Of a stretch of DNA of 10,595 nt, positions 1 through 7,921 are shown piece after piece. Where the stretch lies: NCBI GenBank assembly GCA_964522605.1, contig CAZFWV010000241.1, positions 1 to 10,595 on the forward strand. Reading direction: 5' to 3'. This stretch comes from CAVZLD01 sp964522605 (lineage in GTDB: Bacteria > Planctomycetota > Planctomycetia > Pirellulales > Pirellulaceae). The position numbers and the translations under genes are program-made. Every line of letters begins with the position of its first letter. Position 1 is the stretch's first letter. The notes beneath the pieces were generated by a model that ran no database searches, was not told where the DNA came from, and worked only from the letters and a program-made list of their open reading frames with translations.

Positions 1-375
1 AACTGGTGGATTCGCAAGCCAGCGCAGAACGAGTGGCGCGTCTTGCCGAGACCACGATATGCGGAGGCAGCGGAAAACGACGCCAATAGCGGTGAGTGGA
101 GACTGCTGACCGAGATGAATGTTCCTCTGCTGCACGAAATGGTGCACGATTTTCAGACACGTGGCGAGTACTGCAAAGGTCCGCAGAAGGGAGATGGTTA
201 CTTGGATGGGACATTTCTGCACGCCTGGATCCCGAATTTGTTCACGGATGCGGCGTTGATGCAGATTCGAGACGGGGAAGTTGTGCACGTGACGAAGTTC
301 ACCGAGCGAAACGAAGACGTCGCAAAGCAATTCGCCATGAAGCGACTGCTTGATCCGAAGGCCTACGGCCGATAG
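1..375 (+). CDS. 3' end of an unrecognised protein gene (5' end outside window)
   Basis: The frame is open from base 1 and ends at TAG 373-375, giving 124 visible residues. A TTG at 43 could serve as a start, but it has no ribosome-binding site and the frame continues upstream without a stop, so I treat this as the C-terminal part of a longer protein. The visible part is soluble and mixed in charge, with many aromatic residues (near the start NWWIRKP, later FLHAWIPNLF) and a His-containing stretch LLHEMVHDF. It has no membrane segment and no motif that I can assign to a family. The composition and the steady charged/hydrophobic alternation look like real protein. It ends 73 bp before the glycoside hydrolase frame, with no clear terminator between, so the two might be co-transcribed. 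Function unknown. Confidence 0.6.
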   Translation, partial: NWWIRKPAQNEWRVLPRPRYAEAAENDANSGEWRLLTEMNVPLLHEMVHDFQTRGEYCKGPQKGDGYLDGTFLHAWIPNLFTDAALMQIRDGEVVHVTKFTERNEDVAKQFAMKRLLDPKAYGR

Positions 376-447
376 ACGCCCTACCAGTGACTGCTGGCAG
401 AAATTGGTTAACTGCTGTCGAACACGACGACGGGAGTCCGGAAGGTT

Positions 448-3135
448 GTGAGCATCGTGGGGGATGAGATGAAGGGCGATTACGCGACACGCGAACACCA
501 ACGTCTGGCGGAGGATGCCGCAAGAACGCACAACTGGAAGCGGTGGGGGCCCTACTTGTCAGAGCGGCAATGGGGGACGGTCAGGGAGGATTACTCCGCC
601 GGTGGCGATGCGTGGAACGACTTCCTCCACGACCAGGCGCGCAGTCGAGCCTATCGCTGGGGAGAGGATGGGCTGCTCGGATTCACCGATCGACAGTGCC
701 GGCTCTGCTTCGCGCTGGCACTCTGGAACGGCCGTGACCCGATCCTCAAAGAGCGACTGTTCGGACTCACCGGGCCGGAGGGCAACCACGGCGAGGATGT
801 AAAGGAGTACTACTACTATCTGGACTCCACTCCGACCCATTCCTACGCCAAGGCACTCTACCGATACCCGCAGGCGGAGTTTCCCTATCGGCAGTTGGTG
901 GAAGAGAATTCGCGTCGCGACAAGCGGTCGCGTGAATTCGAGTTGCTGGACACGGGCGTTTTCGCCGAGCGGCGGTACTTCGACGTGCATATCGAGTATG
1001 CGAAACGCGCGCCCGACGACCTGTTAATCCGCACGACGGTGACGAACCAGGGCCCCGAGCCTGCCGTGATCTGGCTGTTGCCCACATTCTGGTTTCGCAA
1101 CACGTGGATTTGGGGTTGCCGTCATGAGGGCTGCACAGACAAGCCGCGTCTTGAAGCCATGGCAAAGGGTTGCGTTGCAGCGAGTCACGAGACGCTCGGA
1201 CGATTTCTGGCTTGGTTTGGCAGTCACCCCACCGGCGATGAGACCGAATTACTGTTTACAGAGAACGAAACGAACTCCGTCGCGTTGTTTGGAACGGAGT
1301 CGTACACTCCTTACGTGAAAGATGCTTTCCACCGGTATGTCATCGAGGATGAAGTTTCTGCAGTCAGCCCGCGGCAACGCGGCACAAAAGTCGCAACGGT
1401 CTATCGAATGCTGATTCCTCCGTTGGAAAGTCGTGTTGTCGTCGCTCGGCTCGCGAGCGAACAGCAGGCCCCAGGCGAGCCCTTCGGGCAAGATTTCGAC
1501 GAGACCTTCACCAACCGAATCTCGGAGGCGGACGATTTCTATCAGCAGGTGATCGGCCAAACCGCCAGTCGAGAGCAGCAGAACATCTCGCGGCAGGCCT
1601 ACGCCGGACTCCTGTGGACAAAACAGTTCTATCACTACATCGTTGAAGATTGGCTGGCAGGGGACCATGACGTGGCATCTCCACCGCCCGAGCGGTATGC
1701 GGGCCGCAATCACGAATGGAAGCACCTGTACGCGAACGATGTACTGTCCATGCCCGACAAGTGGGAATACCCCTGGTTCGCTGCCTGGGATCTCGCCTTT
1801 CACATGCTGCCCATGGCGCGGATCGATGCGGAATTCGCCAAGCGGCAACTCCTTGTGCTGCTGCGCGAATGGTACATGCACCCCAATGGGCAGATTCCCG
1901 CCTATGAGTTTGCCTTTGACGACGTGAATCCCCCCGTGCACGCCTGGGCCTGCTACCGTGTCTACCAGATTAGCGGCGCGAGCGATCGCCAGTTTCTCGC
2001 CAAGGCGTTTCAGCGACTGCTGATGAATTTCACTTGGTGGGTCAACCGTGTGGATGACAACGGCGACAACGTTTTCGCGGGCGGCTTCCTCGGTCTCGAT
2101 AACATCGGACTGTTCGATCGATCGAAAGGGTTGCCGCCCGGCACCCGACTGGAGCAGGCGGATGGCACCGCCTGGATGGCGTTCTATTGCGGTACGATGC
2201 TTTCGATGGCACTCGAACTGGCTCGAGAAGAACCCGCGTATGGTGACATGGCGTCCAAGTTCCTGGATCATTTCGTCCGGATCACCGATGCGATCAATAC
2301 GCACGGGGGTTGTGGCTTGTGGAATGACGAGGACGGATTCTATTTCGACCAGCTGCACGTCGACGGGCGGCTGGTCCCCTTGAGAGTCCACTCGTTGGTT
2401 GGCTTGCTGCCGCTGATCGCAGTCGAGATTCTGGACGAGCGACTCGTGAATCGCTTACCCGAGTTCCGAAAACGACTGGATTGGTTTCTGAAATACCGGC
2501 ATGACCTGACGCGTCATATCGCATTTGCACAATGCGCAGACGCCGGACACCGCATGCTGCTTGCGATTCCTTCCAGGGAGAAGTTGGAACGTGTGCTGCG
2601 AGTGCTCTTAGACGAATCCGAGTTTCTTTCTCCTTTCGGAGTACGCTCTTTGTCGAAGCGGCATGAGGCACAGCCGTTCGAGCTTGCGATCCACGGTGCA
2701 CTTCATCGCATTGCTTACGTTCCGGGGGAGTCCGACACTCTGATGTTCGGCGGGAATTCTAATTGGCGGGGACCAATCTGGATGCCCACCAATTACTTGT
2801 TCATAGAAGCGTTGGAGCGGTACTACGACTTCTACGGTGACGAGCTGCGCGTCGAATGTCCAACGGGTTCTGGACAATGGATGAACTTGCGGGAAGTGAG
2901 CCAAGAATTGAACCGTCGGTTGATGGGGCTTTTCCTTCGAGCTGAGGGCGAAGGCCGACCCTGTCTGGGCAACGCACGCCATCCAGCAGGATTCTCCGAC
3001 TGGCAGGAACAAATCCTGTTTCATGAGTATTTCCACGGCGATACCGGGGAGGGTCTCGGCGCCAGCCACCAGACCGGCTGGACCGCGCTGATTGCCAACT
3101 GCATTGAAAAACAGATCGGCCAAGAGTCTTCTTAG
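448..3135 (+). CDS. GH63/MGH1-like glycoside hydrolase ('glucosidase')
   Basis: This is an intact protein of about 895 residues, with no signal peptide seen, so probably cytoplasmic. The N-terminal stretch (NWKRWGPYLSERQWGTVREDY, then GNHGEDVKEYYYYLD at about 112-126) is typical of the large bacterial 'glucosidase' group related to GH63 and mannosylglycerate hydrolase. The (alpha/alpha)6-barrel part begins near residue 365. It carries WEYPWFAAWDLAFH, where D448 is the likely general acid, then NSNWRGPIWMPTNY at 770-783. Near the C-terminus, HEYFHGDTGEGLGASHQTGW at 859-878 holds E860, a candidate base. Catalytic roles are inferred from the family. The substrate is probably an alpha-linked glucoside, mannoside or a sugar-glycerate solute, but the sequence does not decide. 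The longest frame starts at GTG 448, where GGAAGG is only 2 nt away. ATG 469, five bases after GGGGG, has the better ribosome-binding site and may be the true start. Numbering is from GTG. Confidence 0.9.
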   Translation: MSIVGDEMKGDYATREHQRLAEDAARTHNWKRWGPYLSERQWGTVREDYSAGGDAWNDFLHDQARSRAYRWGEDGLLGFTDRQCRLCFALALWNGRDPILKERLFGLTGPEGNHGEDVKEYYYYLDSTPTHSYAKALYRYPQAEFPYRQLVEENSRRDKRSREFELLDTGVFAERRYFDVHIEYAKRAPDDLLIRTTVTNQGPEPAVIWLLPTFWFRNTWIWGCRHEGCTDKPRLEAMAKGCVAASHETLGRFLAWFGSHPTGDETELLFTENETNSVALFGTESYTPYVKDAFHRYVIEDEVSAVSPRQRGTKVATVYRMLIPPLESRVVVARLASEQQAPGEPFGQDFDETFTNRISEADDFYQQVIGQTASREQQNISRQAYAGLLWTKQFYHYIVEDWLAGDHDVASPPPERYAGRNHEWKHLYANDVLSMPDKWEYPWFAAWDLAFHMLPMARIDAEFAKRQLLVLLREWYMHPNGQIPAYEFAFDDVNPPVHAWACYRVYQISGASDRQFLAKAFQRLLMNFTWWVNRVDDNGDNVFAGGFLGLDNIGLFDRSKGLPPGTRLEQADGTAWMAFYCGTMLSMALELAREEPAYGDMASKFLDHFVRITDAINTHGGCGLWNDEDGFYFDQLHVDGRLVPLRVHSLVGLLPLIAVEILDERLVNRLPEFRKRLDWFLKYRHDLTRHIAFAQCADAGHRMLLAIPSREKLERVLRVLLDESEFLSPFGVRSLSKRHEAQPFELAIHGALHRIAYVPGESDTLMFGGNSNWRGPIWMPTNYLFIEALERYYDFYGDELRVECPTGSGQWMNLREVSQELNRRLMGLFLRAEGEGRPCLGNARHPAGFSDWQEQILFHEYFHGDTGEGLGASHQTGWTALIANCIEKQIGQESS

Positions 3136-3682
3136 CTCGACTGTCTGAGATTGAGAATTGTTGGAACGCCCTGTGTCCAAGACGGTTAGGCGAGCTAACG
3201 CGCGAGGAGCTGCTTTGCGGCCCTTTGCGTGTCAATGATTTCGCGACAGTTCCGATTGAAACGCACTGCGGCACGTCGCAACCCAAAGGGGGGCTTCCGC
3301 ACGCGGCGCGAATGGTGTGCCACTGGCTTTGCCAGTGTCCTCTTAGGTCGAGGAATAACACTGGCAAAGCCCGCGGCACCCCGTCCCGTCGCCGCCGAAG
3401 GCTGCGCTGCGTTTCAAAATGCCAACAGTCCGGTCTGGGCCTCGTTCGTGGACGCCCGCATGGTGGCGGGTTGAGCGTTTCGCCAACGGGCATTGGGAAG
3501 CAGAATTGGATGCAGCATGCTCTGTCGCAGATCATATGCGTCGCGGACCTGCCGTCTTGTAGGCATTCCCTGGCACCGCGACAATGGTGTGAACCCGGCT
3601 GCGTCCGACAACCGTCTGGATCGCGGTTTGATGGAAGGCGAACGGCTCGAGATCTTCGCCGTCGACACTCGTGAGAAACACT
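3136..3682. other. Intergenic region with repeats, no convincing intact gene
   Basis: About 550 bp separate the glycoside hydrolase and the membrane protein. Open frames here give Arg/Cys-rich, low-complexity translations unlike real proteins. A short 5-bp hairpin GTTAG-GCGAG-CTAAC lies at 3185-3199. The large REP-like hairpin at 3317-3379 is listed separately. The last part (about 3590-3690) has one more protein-like frame ending in LEIFAVDTREKHYG, which may be a gene remnant. I see no clear intrinsic terminator with a T-tract after the glycoside hydrolase and no convincing promoter. Confidence 0.55.
3317..3379. repeat. REP-like long imperfect hairpin
   Basis: Two 22-nt arms (3317-3338 and 3358-3379) are reverse complements except for two positions. 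Inside them, CCTC (3339-3342) pairs with GAGG (3350-3353) around the 7-nt loop TTAGGTC. Each arm carries GGCTTTGCCAGTGT or its complement. The left arm also contains its own small palindrome, CACTGGC-TTT-GCCAGTG (3321-3337), so it could fold alone. No T-tract follows, so it is not a classic rho-independent terminator. From memory, 'ACTGGCTTTGCCAGT' elements are widespread between genes in planctomycete genomes; that is recall, not a search. Confidence 0.7.
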
Positions 3683-4759
3683 ATGGCTGAGAACGTACGT
3701 TCGAAGGCAGGTAATCCGGTGCTCGTGTCGATCGCGGCCTTCGTAGTGATCGTGGCGGGAATGCGAGCGGCTCAACCGATCATCGTCCCGTTTCTTGTGG
3801 CAGCCTTTCTGGCATTGATCAGTCTGCCGCCGCTGCACTGGTTCCAAAAGAAAGGCATGCCAACCTGGATGGCCTTGCTGGCGATCATTGCCATCATTCT
3901 GCTCGTGGGACTGGCGATTGCGGGAGTGATTGGGACATCCGTGGAAAAGTTGCAGACGCAGTTGCCTTCGTACCAACGTCGCATCACGGTCCTGCAGAAA
4001 GAACTCAGCGATTGGCTCCACGCAAGAAACATCGATGTCGGGACTCAGTTTTCTCCCGAGAGCTTCGACAGCGACCGATTGATGTTCCTGTTCACCAGCC
4101 TGTTGTCGGCGTGTGGAACCGTGTTGAATAACGCATTGATTATTCTCTTCATGCTAGTTTTTATGCAATTGGAGGCGGCTGATTTGCCGGCGAAACTGCA
4201 AGCGATTCAGCCCGATCGCAGCGACCTCGCGGAACGCCTCACGCGAATTCAAGACAGTGTCTGGCAATACGTTCGACTAAAGACGCGAATCAGCTTTTTG
4301 ACCGGCGTCCTCGTGGCGGCCTGGTTGTGGCTGTTGGGTGTAGATTTTGCGCTCTTGTGGGGACTATTGGCGTTTCTGTTCAATTTTGTGCCGAATATCG
4401 GATCGATTATCGCGGCCCTCCCCGCCGTCCTGGTCGCCCTTCTCCAGCCGGGTGCTGAGGGTCAGCCCGGTTCGGTAATCGCTTCGATTTTTCTGGCGAC
4501 TTATGTCGCGCTCGGTTATCTCGTGATTAATCTGGTGATCGGGAATGTGGTTGAGCCGCGAATGATGGGGCGCGGCGTGGGACTCTCGACGCTAGTTGTC
4601 TTTCTGTCCTTAATCTTTTGGGGATGGGTGCTCGGTCCGGTCGGGATGATTCTCTCCGTGCCGCTGACGATGATCGTCAAGATCGTGCTCGACCACAGCG
4701 AAGACCTGAAGTGGGTTTCGATTCTGCTCGGATCGGAGGTTCGCAGTGAAGCGAAGTAG
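3683..4759 (+). CDS. AI-2E family (DUF20/TqsA-PerM type) transporter
   Basis: This is a 358-residue polytopic inner-membrane protein. Hydrophobic segments lie near residues 11-28, 32-50 and 60-86. A charged loop follows (about 87-133, predicted outside the membrane core), then further segments near 136-162, 205-255 and 265-288, and a closing pair around 300-338. Family hallmarks are NFVPNIGSIIAALPAVLVAL (234-253) and EPRMMGRGVGLSTLVVFLSL (291-310), followed by WGWVLGPVGMILSVPLT. Members have been linked to autoinducer-2 export, Na+/H+ exchange or permease roles, so the substrate here cannot be read from the sequence. The length is normal for the family. I chose ATG 3683 because GTGAG lies seven bases upstream. 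An in-frame GTG at 3671 would add four residues and has no ribosome-binding site. Neighbours give no functional clue. Confidence 0.92.
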   Translation: MAENVRSKAGNPVLVSIAAFVVIVAGMRAAQPIIVPFLVAAFLALISLPPLHWFQKKGMPTWMALLAIIAIILLVGLAIAGVIGTSVEKLQTQLPSYQRRITVLQKELSDWLHARNIDVGTQFSPESFDSDRLMFLFTSLLSACGTVLNNALIILFMLVFMQLEAADLPAKLQAIQPDRSDLAERLTRIQDSVWQYVRLKTRISFLTGVLVAAWLWLLGVDFALLWGLLAFLFNFVPNIGSIIAALPAVLVALLQPGAEGQPGSVIASIFLATYVALGYLVINLVIGNVVEPRMMGRGVGLSTLVVFLSLIFWGWVLGPVGMILSVPLTMIVKIVLDHSEDLKWVSILLGSEVRSEAK

Positions 4760-4836
4760 ATTGATGACGAGTCACCCAGTTATTGCAGGATGAAAGCGGA
4801 GGTCGACGGTAACTGAGCTTTCCAAAACTCTTGGAT

Positions 4837-4865
4837 TTGACCGATTAAGCAAAAGTCTTTATTCA
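4837..4865 (+). promoter_or_regulatory. Candidate sigma70-type promoter for the isomerase-like gene
   Basis: TTGACC (4837-4842) and TATTCA (4860-4865) are separated by exactly 17 bp, in an AT-richer stretch of the 129-bp gap. Transcription would begin around 4872, giving a leader of fewer than 20 bases. This is by eye only, and planctomycete promoter consensus is not well fixed. Confidence 0.4.
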
Positions 4866-4875
4866 CAACTCATTC

Positions 4876-4880
4876 GGAGG
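4876..4880 (+). promoter_or_regulatory. Ribosome-binding site GGAGG
   Basis: GGAGG lies eight bases before ATG 4889. It fixes that start, which is also the one that gives a complete twin-arginine signal peptide. Confidence 0.75.
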
Positions 4881-4888
4881 ACCGGAAC

Positions 4889-5809
4889 ATGAAGTCAGCA
4901 ACTCTCGGCAGTCTTACGACCAGGCGGACGTTTCTCACGGGCACAGCGGCCCTCGGGGCCTACGCGCTGATGGGGCGTAGAGTCTTTGGCGCGGAGGCTG
5001 CGAAGCCGAACTCCGTGTTTAACGGCGTGCGCATTGGCTGCATCACCTACAGCTATCGCAATGAAGTCAATTCTGCCGAAGATACGCTCGAGGCCCTGAT
5101 TCAGGATGGGCTGAGTGAAGTCGAACTCATGGGAGGACCGATCCAGTCGTTCGCCGGTATTCGCGGTCGTGGCCGCAGGGACGAGCAGGTGGCACAGCCG
5201 ACGGACGCGGAACGCGAGGCGCAATTGGCGAAATGCGTGGAGCTGCGGAAGATGTATAACGATGCGGGCGTCAATATCCACATCCACAAAATGGACTTCG
5301 GCCCGTCTGACGAAGAGATTGATTTCAGTTTCCAGGTCGCCAAGGTGCTCGGCTGCATCGGGATCACTCTCGAGCGCTCCGAGGCAATGGCCAAGCGACT
5401 GGCTCCGTTCGCGGACAAGCACAAGATCTGGGTTGCTTTCCACAACCACACGGACAATTATCCGGTGATGGAAAAGCCCGATCCGATCTTGGAGTATGGC
5501 GAGTATATTGGTTTCAATTTCGACGTCGGTCACTATTTTGCGGGCACTAAAGGTCTGTCACCCATTCCGGTGCTCGAACGATATCACGACCGGATTGTCA
5601 GTCTTCATCTGAAGGACCGCACCGCCGATGGCGGGAATGTACCGTGGGGTACAGGCGAGACGCCGCTGAAAGAGGTGCTGCAACTGATGAAGAAGGAGCA
5701 GTGGACCTTCCCGGCAGATATTGAGCTTGAATACCGCATCCCGCAGGGCTCAACCGCCGTTGCGGAAGTGGCCAAGTGCGTCCAGTTCTGCAAAGAAGCA
5801 CTGGTCTAA
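4889..5809 (+). CDS. Tat-exported sugar phosphate isomerase/epimerase-like protein (xylose-isomerase-like TIM barrel)
   Basis: This 306-residue protein begins with a twin-arginine signal: TTRRTFLTG, with R12-R13, a hydrophobic stretch to about residue 30, and a likely cleavage site near VFGAEA. It is therefore predicted to be exported folded to the periplasm-like compartment. The mature part is a xylose isomerase-like / AP-endonuclease 2 type barrel. Candidate metal ligands and active-site residues are E162 (in ITLERSE), H185 and H187 (HNH), D212 and H215 (FDVGH), H240 (HLKD) and E279/E281 (IELEY), in the order usual for the family. This suggests an intact divalent-metal-dependent enzyme acting on a sugar or polyol. 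The substrate is unknown; planctomycetes have many such paralogues. It has its own candidate promoter and ribosome-binding site, and a hairpin terminator downstream, so it is probably monocistronic. Confidence 0.9.
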   Translation: MKSATLGSLTTRRTFLTGTAALGAYALMGRRVFGAEAAKPNSVFNGVRIGCITYSYRNEVNSAEDTLEALIQDGLSEVELMGGPIQSFAGIRGRGRRDEQVAQPTDAEREAQLAKCVELRKMYNDAGVNIHIHKMDFGPSDEEIDFSFQVAKVLGCIGITLERSEAMAKRLAPFADKHKIWVAFHNHTDNYPVMEKPDPILEYGEYIGFNFDVGHYFAGTKGLSPIPVLERYHDRIVSLHLKDRTADGGNVPWGTGETPLKEVLQLMKKEQWTFPADIELEYRIPQGSTAVAEVAKCVQFCKEALV

Positions 5810-5868
5810 GCCTCGCCCTAACAGTTTTGAAGCCGGTTCTGAGGACCTCTGTTCACGCCGCGGCGAAC

Positions 5869-5936
5869 AAAGGGGTCAGGAGCCTTGATGGCAGATTGGT
5901 CGACTGCTGTGGAGGTTCCTGGCCCCTTTCCTTTTT
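5869..5936 (+). terminator. Strong hairpin plus T-tract downstream of the isomerase-like gene
   Basis: AAAGGGGTCAGGAGCC (5869-5884) pairs with GGTTCCTGGCCCCTTT (5914-5929) over all 16 positions, two of them G-U. A smaller inner stem (GCAG/CTGC) lies in the loop. TTTTT follows at 5932-5936. It stands 59 bp after the stop codon, so it fits a rho-independent terminator. From memory, 'AAAGGGGTCAGGA' is also a dispersed repeat in planctomycete genomes, so it may be a repeat that doubles as a terminator. Confidence 0.6.
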
Positions 5937-6281
5937 CGCATTCTTCGATTGCGTTCGCCGCCGGTGCCGGGAATCGCTGCACGGAAACCGCGTGCCGACA
6001 GGTGCTCCTTGGCCACAGCGTACATGTTTCTTTTCGTGCGGCCGTTCCGCGGCATTCAGGCAGACATTGTCGGAACTTGAATCTCTCCAAGTCTCCAGGA
6101 TGATTTCGGCAGGTAAACTAGAAGTAAGTCATTCGACGGACGAACCGGGGGCCGTGAGTTGTCCAGTGATGCAGCGCGGGAGGCCGATCGTTCGTTGGCC
6201 TTGAGGGTGAGGCAGGGTCCAGGGCGAATCGATCGAGAAGAAGCAACGAACACCCCTATCGAGTTGAGCGAAATCATCTAG
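5937..6281. other. Intergenic stretch without a recognisable feature
   Basis: About 345 bp lie between the hairpin and the patatin pseudogene. Frames here translate to Arg/Ser/Cys-rich sequence without family features. I see no convincing promoter, RNA gene or repeat. The ribosome-binding site expected before ATG 6282 is weak. Confidence 0.4.
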
Positions 6282-7921
6282 ATGAAGCACTTCGGTCTTG
6301 CATTATCGGGCGGCGGTTTTCGGGCGACATTGTTCCATCTGGGCGGTCTGCGTTTTCTTCATGATGCGACCCTCCTTCGTCGAATCAGCCATGTCACGCC
6401 GGTATCCGGTGGCAGCATCATGGCGGCCCACCTGGTGCTGAATTGGGATCGCTACACTGGCTCCGATGAGGACTACGACAATGCGGCTGGAGAACTGCTG
6501 GACTTTATTCGTCTGGATGTCCGAAATCGGGTCGTCCGTTGATTTCCTCTGGCACTGGTCGCCAACAGTTTGAGTTGGCTGTTTCGGCAGGGGCGCTCAC
6601 GAAGGCTCACCCGCCCCGGCCTGCTCGAAGTGCACTACGAGCGATTTCTTTATGGCGATAAGTGTCTCTACGAATTGCCGGTGGCTCCCGAGTTACACAT
6701 GCTCGCCACCAACATCAACGAAGGATGTCTCTGTTCGTTTACTCGCTCGGGACTACTCGTGGAGCGGAGATAGCGGAGCGGCGGCACACGCTTCGAACTC
6801 CTTCCGACCACTCTCGCCACCATTCCTATGGCGGTAACGGCCTCGTCCGCTTTCCCCGGCTTTTTTCCTCCTCTACAGCTGACGGCGAAGGACGTCGGTC
6901 TTGAAGAAGGTCGCTTCCCACCGCACCTGTTTACGGACGGTGGAATCTATGACAACCTTGGCGTACGGATGTTTCGACACTTGGAGAGTTCATGGATGAG
7001 TCATGCCACGCCACTGACCAAGGACGATTTTGTCGATTTGGAGCTGGCGTGCAAAACCCTGTCTGAAGCAGCCGATTCCGATGTCAACAGCCACTGGGAC
7101 GACTAGACAGATTGGTTTGCCGACAGCCGCCCTCGGAGTTGGGAGCGTCCGTCCGACACGTGTCAACTGAGGAACTTCCGCGAATCCTGTGGAATGTGAT
7201 CACGCACCGCAAGCTCTACAGCGACCCGACTTTTGGCGAATTTGTCCTGGATGACGACCAAGCCTCCGATTTACTGCAACTCGCTCGCCGGGGTCGCGAA
7301 TTGGAGACGGGAGACCACCTGTGGCTGAACCGGCAGCTCGTGCAGGCGGCGTTTGCGGCGACGAAATCGGGAGGCGTATTTCACAAGACGAAGACCGAGT
7401 TCGACGCTGTGATTGTGAGTGACGCGGGTAAGCAATTCGCAATTTCGCGCCGCACCAGAGCCGGTGGTCTTGTCGGAGTTGCGCTCCGCGCCACCGACAT
7501 CTTGATGAACCGCGTCTGGCAGCTGGAGAACGATTCGTTTGGCTCGGAGCCCGGTTTCCTGTTCGTGCCGATGTCGATGACCGTTCCTCTGGCCGACGAC
7601 CCCACGGCGCTGCATCCGGAAGTCCAACGCCAAGTCACCAACACCCGGACGGACCTCGATCGTTTTAGTGATCTGGAGATCAGTGGCTTGGTCCGGCACG
7701 GTTATGGCGTCATGCGTCAGGTCTGTCGAAGTCGGCCGGAGCTGTTCGGTGATCGCTTGCCCCGACAAGAAACTCGTGCCTCAATGAGAATCGCCACGAA
7801 GGCATCGGGCGCTTTTTTGCCTGGCATGATCGCCGGATCCCATTCGCATCGCCCAAGCTTCTCTGGATCGGAAGATCTCCCGATGGGTGTTGAACGTCCA
7901 TTGTTCGTTCTGGCTCATTGA
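6282..7921 (+). pseudogene. Patatin-like phospholipase pseudogene (in-frame stops plus a frameshift)
   Basis: A patatin domain can be followed through the whole stretch. Codons 9-15 give SGGGFRA (oxyanion loop), codons 41-45 VSGGS with S42 as the likely nucleophile, and TDGGIYDNLG, with codon 219 as Asp of the catalytic dyad. Frame 3 is broken by TGA 6540-6542 (RVVR*FPLAL) and by TAG 6771-6773 (VERR*RSGG). Homology resumes in the same frame after both, and one base change each would repair them. Frame 3 then ends at TAG 7104-7106. The C-terminal part (THRKLYSDPTF, DDHLWLNRQL, FDAVIVSDAGKQF, LVRHGYGVMRQ) continues in frame 2 up to the stop at 7919-7921, so a frameshift lies at about 7067-7150. 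The last 45 residues or so do not look like the family. TAG directly before ATG 6282 fixes the N-terminus. An intact version would be a lipid acyl hydrolase; this copy should make at most an 86-residue fragment. Confidence 0.85.

Noticed and set aside
381..396. CCAG-TGACTG-CTGG inverted repeat before the glycoside hydrolase
   Set aside because: A four-base stem without a T-tract is expected by chance at this length.
1249..2391. A 380-codon open frame on the minus strand inside the glycoside hydrolase gene
   Set aside because: It is antisense to a strongly conserved coding region, has no family motifs, and its openness follows from the codon bias of the + strand gene.
3225..3674. A 149-codon + strand frame in the spacer
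   Set aside because: It is Arg/Cys-rich, crosses the REP-like hairpin, and has no ribosome-binding site or recognisable motif.
2801..4021. A 406-codon minus-strand frame across the hydrolase end, the spacer and the start of the AI-2E gene
   Set aside because: The translation is Arg/Ser/His-rich low-quality sequence, and it overlaps two real genes on the other strand.
5776..6204. A 142-codon + strand frame overlapping the isomerase end and the spacer
   Set aside because: It crosses the terminator hairpin, and its composition is not protein-like.
6540..6773. Selenocysteine or programmed readthrough at TGA 6540 / TAG 6771
   Set aside because: Two different stop codons, a later frameshift and an Arg-like position at the TGA point to decay. 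I did not recognise a SECIS-like structure.
7918..7921. TTGA overlap as a sign of translational coupling
   Set aside because: Both reading frames are remnants, and the downstream 'start' lies in the middle of a propeller blade.
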